The position numbers and the translations under genes were made by a program. A model generated the notes under the pieces. That model made no database searches and was not told the origin of the DNA. It saw only the letters and a list, made by a program, of their open reading frames with translations. Shown here one piece after another: positions 8,939-16,941 of a DNA stretch of 35,756 nt. The first letter of the stretch is position 1. The number at the start of each line of letters is the position of its first letter. The DNA is from Agromyces seonyuensis (lineage in GTDB: Bacteria; Actinomycetota; Actinomycetes; Actinomycetales; Microbacteriaceae): the NCBI RefSeq assembly GCF_009789225.1, contig NZ_WSTA01000033.1:1-35756 (forward strand), given 5' to 3'.

Positions 8939-10336
8939 GTGACCATCAAGCCCGACCTGAACGCCGTGATCCCCGAGACCCTGGGCGCCGTGCACTTCGT
9001 CGGCATCGGCGGCTCCGGCATGAGCGGGATCGCGCGCCTCTTCCTCGGCGCCGGCCACCGGGTCACCGGCTCCGACGTACGCGACTCCGACAACATCCAG
9101 GCGCTGCGCGAGCTCGGCGCGGAGATCGCGATCGGGCACGACGCGGCCAACGTCGGCGACGCCGACGCGGTGGTCGTCACGGGCGCGCTCTGGCAGGACA
9201 ACCCGGAGTACCGGCTCGCCCTCGACACCGGCCTCCCGGTGCTGCACCGCTCGCAGGCCCTCGCCTGGCTGATCGGCGGGCAGCGCCTCGTCTCCGTCGC
9301 CGGAGCGCACGGCAAGACGACCTCGACGGGCATGATCGTCACCGGCCTGCGCGGGCTCGGCACCGATCCGAACTTCGTCAACGGCGGCGTCATCGCCGAG
9401 TACGGCTTGTCCGCGGCCGCGGGCGCCGACCCGCTCTTCGTCGTCGAGGCCGACGAGTCCGACGGCTCCTTCCTGCTCTACGACACGTCGGTCGCCCTCA
9501 TCACGAACGTCGACCCCGACCATCTCGACCACTACGGCTCGCTCGAGGCGTTCGAGGACGCCTTCGTCGCCTTCGCCGACAACGCGCGCGAGCTGGTCGT
9601 CATCTCGAGCGACGACGCCGGCGCGCAGCGCGTCACCGCCAAGCTCGCCCACGGCAACGTCGTCACCTTCGGCGAGGCCGAGGATGCGACGGTGCGCGTG
9701 CACGGCATCGAGACCGACGGGCCGGTCGCCTTCGCGGTCGACTACGCGGGGGAGACCTACCGCACGCGGCTGCAGGTGCCCGGCCGCCACAACGCGATCG
9801 ACGCGGCCGGCGCCTTCGCGGTGCTCGTCGGCCTCGGCCACGACCCGGCGGCGTCCCTCGAGGCGATCTCGAGCTTCAGCGGTACGGGGCGGCGGTTCGA
9901 GCTGCACGGCGTCGTGCGCGGCGTGTCCGTCTACGACGACTACGCGCACCACCCGACCGAGGTCGCGGCGGCGCTGTCGGCCGCCCGCACGGTCGTCGGC
10001 GAGGGCCGCATCATCGCCGTCCACCAGCCCCACCTGTACAGCCGAACGCGGCTCTTCGCGAAGGAGTTCGCCGAGGTCCTCGAGCAGTACGCCGATGAGA
10101 CCGTCGTGCTCGACGTCTACGGCGCCCGCGAGGACCCCGAGCCCGGCGTCACCGGCGCGCTCGTGTCCGACCGGTTCGAACACCCCGAGCACGTCGCGTT
10201 CATCGCCGACTGGCAGGCGGCCGCCGACCACACGGCCGTGATCGCCCGCGAGGGCGACTTCGTCATCACCCTCGGCTGCGGCGACGTCTACCGCATCGTC
10301 CCGCAGTTGCTCGGGGCCCTCGAGCGGGAATCCTGA
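8939..10336 (+). CDS. murC: UDP-MurNAc--L-alanine ligase MurC
   Basis: Cytoplasmic ligase that adds L-alanine to UDP-MurNAc, the first peptide step of the wall precursor. The N-terminal UDP-binding motif [12 protein letters not shown], the ATP site [10 protein letters not shown], the ATPase-domain stretch [13 protein letters not shown], and the C-terminal [12 protein letters not shown] and HQPHLYSRT motifs are all present. Length is 465 aa. The GTG start is the only sensible one, because the UDP motif begins near residue 18; the ribosome site is weak (AAAG 11 bases upstream). ftsQ follows after 10 bases. Confidence 0.95.
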   Translation: MTIKPDLNAVIPETLGAVHFVGIGGSGMSGIARLFLGAGHRVTGSDVRDSDNIQALRELGAEIAIGHDAANVGDADAVVVTGALWQDNPEYRLALDTGLPVLHRSQALAWLIGGQRLVSVAGAHGKTTSTGMIVTGLRGLGTDPNFVNGGVIAEYGLSAAAGADPLFVVEADESDGSFLLYDTSVALITNVDPDHLDHYGSLEAFEDAFVAFADNARELVVISSDDAGAQRVTAKLAHGNVVTFGEAEDATVRVHGIETDGPVAFAVDYAGETYRTRLQVPGRHNAIDAAGAFAVLVGLGHDPAASLEAISSFSGTGRRFELHGVVRGVSVYDDYAHHPTEVAAALSAARTVVGEGRIIAVHQPHLYSRTRLFAKEFAEVLEQYADETVVLDVYGAREDPEPGVTGALVSDRFEHPEHVAFIADWQAAADHTAVIAREGDFVITLGCGDVYRIVPQLLGALERES

Positions 10337-10346
10337 CGGGACGCGC

Positions 10347-11396
10347 GTGAAGCGGCCGCAGGGGTTCGACCGACCGCGGAGCACCGGCGCGGGCACGCTC
10401 GACGCCGACACCGGCGGTCGGCTCCCGCGCCGCGGCCGGGCCGACGGCAGCTCTGCGGCCGATCGCGTCGCCACGGAGCCGATCGCGGTCGTCACGACCA
10501 CGTACGTGCCGATGTCCCCGCAGCGCGGCGAGCCCGCGCCCACGAGCGATGAGCGGCCCGATGCCCGCGCCGAAGCCGGGGCCGGAGCCGCCCCGGCGGG
10601 CGCGCCGGACGAAGCGCCCGGACGTGCAGGCGACCGACGTGCCCGCCGCGCGGCGAAGCGTGCCGCGACCGAGGCCCGGCGCTACGAGAAGGCCGAGGTG
10701 CGCCGCTTCACGAAGCGCTCCCGCAACCGGCGGCTTGCGTGGCTCATCGGCGGGGGCACGGCGGTCGTCGTGCTCGGCGGCCTCGTCGGCGCCGCGTACT
10801 CGCCGCTCATGGCGCTGCGGGAGATCCGCATCGAGGGTGCGTCGGCGGTGCCGGCCGCGGCCGTGCACGACGCCCTCGCCGACGAACTCGGCACCCCGCT
10901 GCCGCTCATCGACGACCGGGCCGTGCACGCGGCCCTCTCCTCGTTCAGCCTCATCGAGCGCTACTCGACGGAACTCGTCCCGCCCGGCACGCTCATCGTG
11001 CGCCTGACGGAGCGCACGCCGATCGGGGTGATCGAGGGCAACGGCGGGTGGGACCTCGTCGATGCCGCGGGCGTCGTGATCTCCCACTCCGACGCGCCGG
11101 CGGAGGGGCAGCCCGTCCTCGAGGTGCCCGACGGCATCGCCTCCGAGGAGTTCGTCTCGGTCGGCGACGTCATCCGCTCGCTGCCGGATCAAGTGCGCGC
11201 GCAGGTGCGCGGGGTCACGGCCGAGACGCCGTCGGACGTGCGGTTGTCGCTCGACGGCGGGGCGAGCGTGGTGTGGGGCGACGACACCGAGGCGGCGCTC
11301 AAGGCGTCGGTGCTGGCCGCGCTCGTCCGGCAGGCGCCGCCGGGCTTCGCGGGACAGTACGATGTGTCGGCCCCCATGAGCCCGGTGATGCACTGA
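10347..11396 (+). CDS. ftsQ: Cell division protein FtsQ (DivIB)
   Basis: Bitopic divisome protein linking the FtsL-like protein and FtsI/FtsW to the early division machinery. A long, charged, low-complexity cytoplasmic tail (about residues 1-129) leads into one membrane helix (about 130-151). The extracytoplasmic POTRA domain follows (from about 155, LREIRIEGASAV), then the beta domain with LIVRLTERTPIGVI. At 349 aa it is typical for Actinobacteria, where the cytoplasmic tail is extended. GTG 10347 is chosen from gene spacing; the low-complexity tail makes the exact start uncertain. It is the last gene before the ftsZ promoter region. Confidence 0.88.
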   Translation: MKRPQGFDRPRSTGAGTLDADTGGRLPRRGRADGSSAADRVATEPIAVVTTTYVPMSPQRGEPAPTSDERPDARAEAGAGAAPAGAPDEAPGRAGDRRARRAAKRAATEARRYEKAEVRRFTKRSRNRRLAWLIGGGTAVVVLGGLVGAAYSPLMALREIRIEGASAVPAAAVHDALADELGTPLPLIDDRAVHAALSSFSLIERYSTELVPPGTLIVRLTERTPIGVIEGNGGWDLVDAAGVVISHSDAPAEGQPVLEVPDGIASEEFVSVGDVIRSLPDQVRAQVRGVTAETPSDVRLSLDGGASVVWGDDTEAALKASVLAALVRQAPPGFAGQYDVSAPMSPVMH

Positions 11397-11514
11397 GCCC
11401 GACCGAACGGGTTCGGACGCGGCGACCCGACGTCGCGACCCGGGTCGATCGTCCCTGCTTGGCCGCGTCATTCCGACACGCGGGGGGAAATCGACGGACG
11501 GTGCCCGACGGCGC

Positions 11515-11543
11515 TTACCGTCGGGATCAAAGAATTGCATACT
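11515..11543 (+). promoter_or_regulatory. Candidate ftsZ promoter
   Basis: TTACCG (11515-11520) and CATACT (11538-11543) are separated by 17 bases, fitting a housekeeping sigma promoter with a moderate -35 and a fair -10. Transcription would start near 11550, just before the leader inverted repeat. A dedicated ftsZ promoter is expected from the biology of ftsZ in Actinobacteria. This is inference from sequence only. Confidence 0.5.
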
Positions 11544-11555
11544 CAGCAAAACTTT

Positions 11556-11573
11556 AACCTTCGACTTGAGGTT
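11556..11573 (+). repeat. Inverted repeat in the ftsZ leader
   Basis: AACCT (11556-11560) and AGGTT (11569-11573) form a dyad with an 8-base loop. Flanking bases (ACTTT before, GAGAGTT after) extend it imperfectly through wobble pairs. It lies 21 bases upstream of the ftsZ ATG, between the candidate promoter and the ribosome site. I recall comparable AACCTnnnnAGGTT-like leaders before ftsZ in other actinobacteria, but could not compare them here. It could be an operator or an RNA element acting on translation. Confidence 0.5.
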
Positions 11574-11594
11574 GAGAGTTCCCGGAGGACGGAA

Positions 11595-12827
11595 ATGTCG
11601 GCACATCAGAACTACCTCGCCGTGATCAAGGTCGTCGGCATCGGCGGAGGCGGCGTCAACGCCGTCAACCGGATGATCGAGCTCGGCCTCCGCGGCGTCG
11701 AGTTCATCGCCATCAACACCGACGCCCAGGCGCTCCTGCTCAGCGACGCGGACGTCAAGCTCGACGTCGGCCGCGATCTCACCCGCGGGCTCGGCGCCGG
11801 CGCGGACCCCGAGGTCGGCCGCCGCGCGGCGGAGGACCACGCGGAGGAGATCGAGGAGGCGCTCGCGGGTGCGGACATGGTCTTCGTCACCGCGGGCGAG
11901 GGCGGCGGCACGGGCACCGGCGGTGCGCCGGTCGTCGCGCGCATCGCCAAGTCCATCGGCGCGCTCACCATCGGTGTCGTCACGAAGCCCTTCGGGTTCG
12001 AGGGCAAGCGCCGCCAGACCCAGGCCGAGCAGGGCGTCGCCCGCCTGAAGGAAGAGGTCGACACCCTCATCGTGGTGCCGAACGACCGCCTCCTCGAGAT
12101 CAGCGATCGCGGCATCTCGATGCTCGAGGCGTTCGCGACCGCCGACCAGGTGCTCCTCGCCGGTGTGCAGGGCATCACCGACCTCATCACGACGCCGGGC
12201 CTCATCAACCTCGACTTCGCCGACGTCAAGTCGGTCATGCAGGGTGCCGGCTCCGCCCTGATGGGAATCGGCTCCTCGAGGGGGGCCGATCGCGCCATCA
12301 AGGCTGCGGAACTGGCGGTCGCGAGTCCACTCCTCGAAGCGTCGATCGACGGAGCGCACGGCGTGCTGCTGTCGATCCAGGGCGGCTCGAACCTCGGCAT
12401 CTTCGAGATCAACGACGCCGCCCGGCTCGTGCAGGAGGCGGTCCACCCGGAGGCGAACATCATCTTCGGCGCCGTCATCGACGACACCCTCGGCGACGAA
12501 GTGCGCGTGACCGTGATCGCGGCAGGGTTCGACGGCGGAGAACCGGGCGGCAAGTCCGAGGCGACGTCCGCGTTCCGCGCCGTCGCCGCCGCCGCGGCCA
12601 CGGAGGCGCCGGCCTTCACCACGCAGGATGCTCCGCGCGTGCCGGTCGTCGTCGGCGCCGACGCCTCCACGGCGGACTCCGTCGTCGAGAGCGAGCCCGA
12701 GCCGTCCTTCCCGAGCTCGTTCGCATCGTCCGACTGGACAACGCCCGAGGCGCGTCCCGTCGACCCGATCGTCGGCGACCCCGCATTCGACGACGACGAC
12801 CTCGACATCCCCGACTTCCTGAAGTGA
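11595..12827 (+). CDS. ftsZ: Cell division GTPase FtsZ
   Basis: Tubulin-like GTPase that forms the cytokinetic ring and recruits the divisome. The N-terminal nucleotide loop ([16 protein letters not shown]), the tubulin signature GGGTGTGG, the T7 synergy-loop stretch [10 protein letters not shown] and an Ala/Ser/Pro-rich linker are visible. The conserved C-terminal tail [12 protein letters not shown] is the docking peptide for partners such as SepF. Start ATG 11595 (410 aa) is fixed by GGAGG six bases upstream; the frame stays open to 11535, but those codons lie in the leader. The stop overlaps the yggS GTG (GTGA). Confidence 0.98.
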   Translation: MSAHQNYLAVIKVVGIGGGGVNAVNRMIELGLRGVEFIAINTDAQALLLSDADVKLDVGRDLTRGLGAGADPEVGRRAAEDHAEEIEEALAGADMVFVTAGEGGGTGTGGAPVVARIAKSIGALTIGVVTKPFGFEGKRRQTQAEQGVARLKEEVDTLIVVPNDRLLEISDRGISMLEAFATADQVLLAGVQGITDLITTPGLINLDFADVKSVMQGAGSALMGIGSSRGADRAIKAAELAVASPLLEASIDGAHGVLLSIQGGSNLGIFEINDAARLVQEAVHPEANIIFGAVIDDTLGDEVRVTVIAAGFDGGEPGGKSEATSAFRAVAAAAATEAPAFTTQDAPRVPVVVGADASTADSVVESEPEPSFPSSFASSDWTTPEARPVDPIVGDPAFDDDDLDIPDFLK

Positions 12828-13516
12828 GCGGGGACGCCGAGCAGACCGAGCTCGCGCGTCGACTGGCCGCCGTCCGTGCCGGCATCGCCGACGCGGCGGC
12901 GGCCGCGTCGCGTCGCCCCGAGGAGCTCACGCTCATCGCGGTGACGAAGTTCCACCCCGCGAGCCTCGTGCGCGACCTCGTGGCGCTCGGGGTGCACGAT
13001 GTCGGCGAGAACCGGCACCAGGAAGCGCAGGCCAAGGCCGCGGAGCTCGAGGGGCTGCCGATCACGTGGCACTTCATCGGGCAGCTGCAGTCGAAGAAGG
13101 CCCGCCAGGTCGCGCGCTACGCGGATGTCATCCACTCGATCGACCGCGCGGGGCTCGTGGATGCCCTGGCCGGTCAGGAACGCGTCGTGGACGCGCTCAT
13201 CCAGGTCGACCTCTCCGGCGAACCGGGACGCGGCGGCGTCGCGCCGGAGGAGCTGGACGCGCTCGTCGAGCACGTCCTCGCCACGCCGTCCCTGCGGCTC
13301 CGGGGCCTCATGGCCGTCGCGCCGCTCGGCGGCTTGCCCCGGCCGGCCTTCGCACGCGTCCGGGACCTCTCCGAGCGCGTCGTGCTGCCGGCGGCGCCGG
13401 GGGCGACCTGGCTCTCGATCGGCATGAGCCACGACTATCCCGACGCGATCGCGGAGGGCGCGACACACCTCCGGATCGGGACGGCAATCACGGGTAACCG
13501 GCCCGACGCCGGTTAG
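12824..13516 (+). CDS. yggS: PLP homeostasis protein, YggS/PLPBP family
   Basis: Alanine-racemase-like fold protein that binds pyridoxal phosphate without known catalysis and helps keep free PLP in balance. The PLP lysine is K42 in LIAVTKFHP. Other family stretches are [34 protein letters not shown] and [27 protein letters not shown]. Length is 230 aa, normal. The GTG start overlaps the ftsZ stop. The polyphenol oxidase family gene (pgeF/yfiH) often found between ftsZ and yggS in other actinobacteria is not present. A hairpin covers the end of the gene. Confidence 0.93.
   Translation: MSGDAEQTELARRLAAVRAGIADAAAAASRRPEELTLIAVTKFHPASLVRDLVALGVHDVGENRHQEAQAKAAELEGLPITWHFIGQLQSKKARQVARYADVIHSIDRAGLVDALAGQERVVDALIQVDLSGEPGRGGVAPEELDALVEHVLATPSLRLRGLMAVAPLGGLPRPAFARVRDLSERVVLPAAPGATWLSIGMSHDYPDAIAEGATHLRIGTAITGNRPDAG
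13495..13515 (+). terminator. Hairpin overlapping the yggS stop codon
   Basis: TAACCGG (13495-13501) and CCGGTTA (13509-13515) form a perfect 7-bp stem with a 7-base loop. The right arm runs into the TAG stop of yggS, and no T-tract follows. It may be an attenuator or RNA-processing site before sepF rather than a full terminator. Confidence 0.4.
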
Positions 13517-13519
13517 CCT
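13514..13519 (+). promoter_or_regulatory. Possible -10 box for sepF
   Basis: TAGCCT fits the actinobacterial TANNNT -10 pattern, 33 bases before the sepF ATG. No good -35 is seen, and it overlaps the end of yggS. Weak evidence. Confidence 0.25.
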
Positions 13520-13552
13520 CGAATACGAGCACGACCCACGAAGGGGGCAGCG

Positions 13553-14026
13553 ATGTCGAATCCGCTGAAGAAGACCATGGTCTATCTCGGTCTCGCCGAT
13601 GAGGAGATCGAATCCGTCGCGCCCGTCACGGCGCCCGTGCAGCAAGTGCCGCACCCCGCCCCGACGCCGGGACCGAAGCCCGCGCCGGTGACCCCGCTCC
13701 GCAGCAAGGCTCCGGCGCCGAGCTACAGTGCGCCCCACGCAGACATGAATGAGATCCTCACCGTCCACCCCCGCCAGTACAAGGACGCGCAGCTGATCGC
13801 GGAGTCCTTCCGCGACGGCGTGCCGGTCATCATCAACCTCTCGCAGATGTCCGACAACGACGCCCGTCGTCTGATCGACTTCGCGAGCGGCCTCTCGCAG
13901 GGCCTCTACGGCAAGATCGAGCGCGTCACGAGCAAGGTGTTCCTGCTCTCGCCGTCGCACGTCGTCGTCTCGGGCGAGGCCGATTCGACCGAGGATGCGG
14001 ACAGCTCCTTCTTCTCGCACTCGTAG
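13553..14026 (+). CDS. sepF: Cell division protein SepF
   Basis: Membrane-binding FtsZ anchor of Gram-positive bacteria. The N-terminus [16 protein letters not shown] supplies the amphipathic membrane-binding helix. A Pro/Ala linker (about residues 30-55) leads to the C-terminal SepF domain, with [22 protein letters not shown] and [11 protein letters not shown], which forms the dimer that binds the FtsZ tail. It is 157 aa, normal. AAGGGGG lies 5 bases upstream of ATG 13553. It sits between yggS and yggT as in most actinobacteria, where SepF takes the FtsA/ZipA role. Confidence 0.95.
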   Translation: MSNPLKKTMVYLGLADEEIESVAPVTAPVQQVPHPAPTPGPKPAPVTPLRSKAPAPSYSAPHADMNEILTVHPRQYKDAQLIAESFRDGVPVIINLSQMSDNDARRLIDFASGLSQGLYGKIERVTSKVFLLSPSHVVVSGEADSTEDADSSFFSHS

Positions 14027-14035
14027 ACTTCCCGC

Positions 14036-14347
14036 GTGGGTCTTTTCGCGATCATCTGGAGCGTCCTCTACTACGTCCTCCTGATCTACTTCTTCGTCAT
14101 GTGGGGTCGATTCATCGTCGACCTCGTCCGGACCTTCAATCGGAACTGGCGTCCGCGCGGGTTCCTGCTCGTGGTGGTCGAGACGGTCTACGCCGTCACC
14201 GACCCGCTCGTGCGACTCTTCCGGCGCTTCATCCCGCCGATCCGCTTCGGGCAGGTCTCCCTGGACCTCGCCTGGAGCCTCGCGCTGCTGCTCGTCATCA
14301 TCCTGATGTCGATCGTGCAGACGCTCGCGATCGCCGCCATGCGGTGA
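14036..14347 (+). CDS. yggT: YggT family membrane protein
   Basis: Small integral membrane protein of 103 aa with a hydrophobic segment at each end (about residues 3-25 and 75-100). Between them is the conserved YggT stretch ending in TDPLVRLFRRFIPPIRFG. The family (YlmG in Gram-positive bacteria and plastids) is encoded next to sepF and is linked to division and membrane organisation, but has no known biochemical activity. GTG 14036 is the start by frame and spacing (9 bases after sepF); the ribosome site is weak. A strong hairpin follows the stop. Confidence 0.9.
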   Translation: MGLFAIIWSVLYYVLLIYFFVMWGRFIVDLVRTFNRNWRPRGFLLVVVETVYAVTDPLVRLFRRFIPPIRFGQVSLDLAWSLALLLVIILMSIVQTLAIAAMR

Positions 14348-14353
14348 CGCTCG

Positions 14354-14375
14354 GGCGGAGCCGCGAGGTTCCGCC
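14354..14375 (+). terminator. 9-bp hairpin with GNRA tetraloop after yggT
   Basis: GGCGGAGCC (14354-14362) pairs with GGTTCCGCC (14367-14375), with one G-T wobble, closing a GCGA tetraloop. It begins 6 bases after the yggT stop. There is no T-tract. A second small stem GGTGG/CCACC (14380-14396) follows. Position and stability suggest transcription termination or 3' end protection before the separately promoted wag31. Confidence 0.55.
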
Positions 14376-14457
14376 ATCCGGTGGCATCCGACCACCTGGG
14401 GATTCGCTGTCGAGATGACGCGGCACGGACCTCGCCCTGCAGGCCCCGATCGTGGTT

Positions 14458-14466
14458 TGCTACCGT
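14458..14466 (+). promoter_or_regulatory. Candidate extended -10 promoter of wag31
   Basis: TGCTACCGT is a TGN-TANNNT extended -10 with its hexamer at 14461-14466. The start of transcription would be near 14473, leaving a leader of about 43 bases with AGCAGGT before the ATG. No good -35 is seen, as is common with extended -10 promoters. It lies beyond the yggT hairpins, consistent with independent wag31 expression. Confidence 0.45.
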
Positions 14467-14515
14467 TGCACGAACGTGATCGAACCGTTCGACGAGATGT
14501 GAAAGCAGGTACGTC

Positions 14516-15208
14516 ATGGCGCTCACCCCTGATGACGTGGTCAACAAGCGCTTCCAGGCGACGAAGTTCCGGGAGGGCTACGACCAGGACGAGGTCGACG
14601 ACTTCCTCGACGAGGTGGTCGTCGAGCTGCGTCGGCTGAATCAGGAGAACGAGGAGCTCCGGCAGCGTCTCGCCGGCGCCGATTCCCGTGTCGCCGAGGC
14701 CGAACAGGCCGCAGCGCGTGCGCAGTCGGCCGCCGCCTCCCAGCCCGCGCAGACGTACCAGCCGGTCGTCGCGCCGCCGCCCACCGTCGCCGTGCCGGTC
14801 GCCGCGCCCGCGCCGGTGAGCGAGCTCGACGAGCAGACGAGCACCACGAACCTGCTGCAGCTCGCCCGTCGCCTGCACGAGGAGCACGTGCGCGAGGGCA
14901 TCGAGAAGCGCGATGCGCTCATCGCCGAGGGCCACGCCACCGCAGCGCGCCTCGTCGCCGAGGCCGAGACGAAGCAGCGCGAGCGCGTCGCCGTGCTCGA
15001 GACCGAGCGCGTCGCGCTCGAGAAGCGTCTCGAGGAGCTCCGTTCGTTCGAGCGCGACTACCGCCTGAAGCTCAAGAGCTACATCGAGGGCCAGCTGCGC
15101 GAGCTCGACACGGTCGCGCCCACCGCCGCGCCGCAGAGCTTCACCGCGACCGGCAGCGTGAGCGAGGCGCCGATCCAGGCGCCGAGCTACCAGGGCTTCG
15201 GTGCCTGA
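14516..15208 (+). CDS. wag31: Polar growth/division protein Wag31 (DivIVA)
   Basis: Coiled-coil scaffold that marks curved membrane at poles and septum and directs wall growth in actinobacteria. The N-terminal DivIVA domain (LTPDDVVNKRFQATKFREGYDQDEVDDFLDE, residues 2-35, quoted in two adjoining parts: LTPDDVVNKRFQATK and FREGYDQDEVDDFLDE) is typical. It is followed by a first coiled coil to about residue 75, a Pro/Ala/Val linker (about 76-105) and a long C-terminal coiled coil (about 110-205). Length is 230 aa. ATG 14516 follows an AGCAGGT ribosome site. The stop overlaps lspA by eight bases, so lspA is probably translated from the same message. Confidence 0.95.
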   Translation: MALTPDDVVNKRFQATKFREGYDQDEVDDFLDEVVVELRRLNQENEELRQRLAGADSRVAEAEQAAARAQSAAASQPAQTYQPVVAPPPTVAVPVAAPAPVSELDEQTSTTNLLQLARRLHEEHVREGIEKRDALIAEGHATAARLVAEAETKQRERVAVLETERVALEKRLEELRSFERDYRLKLKSYIEGQLRELDTVAPTAAPQSFTATGSVSEAPIQAPSYQGFGA

Positions 15209-15893
15209 GCGCCGGACGAAGGCCGGCGTCACCGCACTCACGCTCCTCGTCCTCATCGCGCTGGCGGCCTACGGGCTCGACCAGTTCACGAAGTACCTCG
15301 TCGTCGAGAATCTGACGCCGGGCGAGATCGTGCCCGTGCTCGGCCCCGTCCTCGAGTGGCAGTTCGTCCGCAACCCGGGCGCCGCCTTCTCGATGGCGAG
15401 CGGCATGACGTGGATCTTCACGATCCTCGCGGCCGCCGTGATCACGGTCATCATCTGGTTCGCCGGGAAGATCAAGTCCACCGCGTGGGCGGTGGTCTTC
15501 GGCCTCCTGCTCGGCGGGGTGCTGGGCAATCTCACGGACCGGCTCTTCCGGGAGCCGTCCTTCGGGCTCGGGCACGTCGTCGACTTCATCTCGACGCCGT
15601 GGCTGCTGCCCGCGATCTACAACGTGGCCGACATCTGCATCGTGTCGAGCATGGTGCTCTTCCTCATCCTGTCGATCCGGGGCATCGGCCTCGACGGCAC
15701 TCGTGAGACGAAGGACGGCGGCGGATCCACCTCCGACGCAGCCGAGCCCGCTGCCGAAGCGGCGCCGTCCGCCGACGCCGATTCGATCGAGCGTCCGACG
15801 GGCTCGACCGTCGACGGCGACGAGCCGGCCGGCGACGAGCGCGCCGACGACGAGCGCGGCGGCCGTGCCTACGGCGCCGTCTCGCACGGCTGA
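15201..15893 (+). CDS. lspA: Lipoprotein signal peptidase LspA (signal peptidase II)
   Basis: Membrane aspartyl protease that cleaves the signal peptide of diacylated prolipoproteins. Four hydrophobic segments lie within the first 155 residues. The family motifs are [27 protein letters not shown] and YNVADI; Asp128 and Asp144 are the expected catalytic pair. After about residue 165 comes a hydrophilic Ala/Asp/Glu-rich tail of about 65 residues that is not part of the enzyme fold, making the protein longer (230 aa) than typical LspA. GTG 15201 overlaps wag31 by eight bases. A likely substrate, the solute-binding lipoprotein at 28368, is in this window. Confidence 0.95.
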   Translation: MPERRTKAGVTALTLLVLIALAAYGLDQFTKYLVVENLTPGEIVPVLGPVLEWQFVRNPGAAFSMASGMTWIFTILAAAVITVIIWFAGKIKSTAWAVVFGLLLGGVLGNLTDRLFREPSFGLGHVVDFISTPWLLPAIYNVADICIVSSMVLFLILSIRGIGLDGTRETKDGGGSTSDAAEPAAEAAPSADADSIERPTGSTVDGDEPAGDERADDERGGRAYGAVSHG

Positions 15894-15903
15894 TCGGGCG
15901 CTC

Positions 15904-16821
15904 GTGGAACATCGCTCGCTGCCCGTCCCCGACGGGCTCGACGGCAGCCGGGTCGACGCCGGGCTCGCCAAGCTCCTCGGCTTCTCCCGCACCCTCGCGG
16001 CCGATGTGGCGGAGTCGGGCGGCGTCGCGCTCGACGGCCGCACGGTCGGCAAGTCCGACAAGCTGAAGGCCGGCGCCTGGCTCGAGGTGAGCTGGGCGGA
16101 GCCGCGCGGCATCGTCGTCGAGGCGATCCCCGTGCCCGACCTCGGCATCGTGCACGACGACGACGACCTCGTCGTCGTCGACAAGCCCGCGGGCGTCGCC
16201 GCCCACCCGTCGGTCGGCTGGACCGGCCCGACGGTCGTCGGCGCCCTCGCGGCGGCCGGCTTCCGCATCTCGACCTCCGGGGCACCCGAGCGACAGGGCG
16301 TCGTGCACCGCCTGGACGCCGGTACGTCCGGTCTCATGGTCGTCGGGAAGTCCGAGCGCGCCTACACGGCGCTCAAGCGGGCCTTCCACGACCGCGAGGT
16401 GTCGAAGATCTACCACACGCTCGTGCAGGGGCATCCCGACCCCCTCGCCGGCACGATCGACGCACCCGTCGGCCGGCATCCGAAGCACGAGTGGAAGTTC
16501 GCCGTCACGGGCGACGGCAAGCACGCCGTCACCCACTACGAGACGATCGAGGCGTTCCCGAGCGCATCGCTGCTCGAGATCCACCTCGAGACCGGCCGTA
16601 CGCATCAGATCCGCGTGCACATGGCCGCCCAGCGGCACCCGTGCTGCGGCGATTCGATGTACGGCGCCGACCCCAAGCTCTCGGCCCGGCTCGGTCTCGA
16701 CCGGCAGTGGCTGCACGCCGTGGAGCTCGCGTTCACGCACCCGGCGACGGGGGAGTGGACGACCTTCACGTCGGCCTATCCGGCCGATCTCCAGCACGCC
16801 CTCGACGTCCTCGCGTACTGA
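15904..16821 (+). CDS. rluD: 23S rRNA pseudouridine synthase, RluD/RluA family
   Basis: Enzyme that isomerises uridines to pseudouridine, in this family usually in 23S rRNA helix 69. An S4-type RNA-binding domain (about residues 10-60, [15 protein letters not shown]) is followed by the catalytic domain. [10 protein letters not shown] carries the nucleophile Asp138, and [10 protein letters not shown] is the C-terminal motif. Length is 305 aa. The frame is open back to 15703, but that part overlaps the lspA tail and has no domain content; GTG 15904, 10 bases after the lspA stop, gives the expected N-terminus. The lspA-rluD pairing is common in bacteria. The exact target uridines cannot be told from sequence. 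Confidence 0.92.
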   Translation: MEHRSLPVPDGLDGSRVDAGLAKLLGFSRTLAADVAESGGVALDGRTVGKSDKLKAGAWLEVSWAEPRGIVVEAIPVPDLGIVHDDDDLVVVDKPAGVAAHPSVGWTGPTVVGALAAAGFRISTSGAPERQGVVHRLDAGTSGLMVVGKSERAYTALKRAFHDREVSKIYHTLVQGHPDPLAGTIDAPVGRHPKHEWKFAVTGDGKHAVTHYETIEAFPSASLLEIHLETGRTHQIRVHMAAQRHPCCGDSMYGADPKLSARLGLDRQWLHAVELAFTHPATGEWTTFTSAYPADLQHALDVLAY

Positions 16822-16837
16822 TCCGAGCCGATCGACC

Positions 16838-16855
16838 GGATGCCTCCGGGCATCC
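16838..16855 (+). terminator. Hairpin terminator after rluD
   Basis: GGATGCC (16838-16844) and GGCATCC (16849-16855) form a perfect 7-bp stem around a TCCG tetraloop, 16 bases after the rluD stop. No T-tract follows. It separates the lspA-rluD unit from dnaE. Confidence 0.55.
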
Positions 16856-16889
16856 TCGCGTCGCCGGCGTCCGGGTCCCCGGTGCGCCG

Positions 16890-16895
16890 TAGACT
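16890..16895 (+). promoter_or_regulatory. Candidate -10 box of dnaE
   Basis: TAGACT, preceded by CG and lying between the rluD hairpin and dnaE, fits the actinobacterial -10. Transcription would start near 16902, leaving a leader of about 40 bases with GAGGAG before the GTG. No -35 resembling TTGACA is visible. Confidence 0.45.
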
Positions 16896-16941
16896 TGCCG
16901 CGTCCCAGGCATCCAGACCAAGACCCGCATCGAGGAGCCCA

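Larger units (their letters stand above)
11397..11594 (+). other. ftsQ-ftsZ intergenic region
   Basis: This 198-base gap is the longest in the window. It holds a weak hairpin just after ftsQ (CCGAA-CGGG-TTCGG, 11403-11416), a perfect 12-base palindrome CGACCCGGGTCG (11436-11447), a promoter-like pair (11515-11543), an A/T-rich leader with an inverted repeat (11556-11573), and a strong ribosome site GGAGG (11584-11588) for ftsZ. The drop in GC content around 11528-11580 stands out in this genome. Confidence 0.7.

Noticed and set aside
8159-10543. Minus-strand open frame of 794 codons opposite murG and murC
   Set aside because: Same GC-bias artefact; no motif and no plausible start.
11436-11447. 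Perfect 12-base palindrome CGACCCGGGTCG before ftsZ
   Set aside because: Such GC palindromes are expected by chance in this genome; no second copy or link to a promoter was seen.
11535-11594. Extended ftsZ start 20 codons upstream
   Set aside because: The extra codons cover the A/T-rich leader and inverted repeat; ATG 11595 has GGAGG six bases upstream and gives the normal N-terminus.
11612-15256. Minus-strand open frame of 1214 codons opposite ftsZ to wag31
   Set aside because: Shadow of the real genes; composition is low complexity and it runs across several gene boundaries.
15703-15903. Extended rluD start within lspA
   Set aside because: The extra 67 codons are low-complexity sequence read out of frame from the lspA tail.
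16840-16941. Extended dnaE start
   Set aside because: The extension covers part of the rluD hairpin and the TAGACT box; the PHP domain begins properly from GTG 16942, which has GAGGAG upstream.
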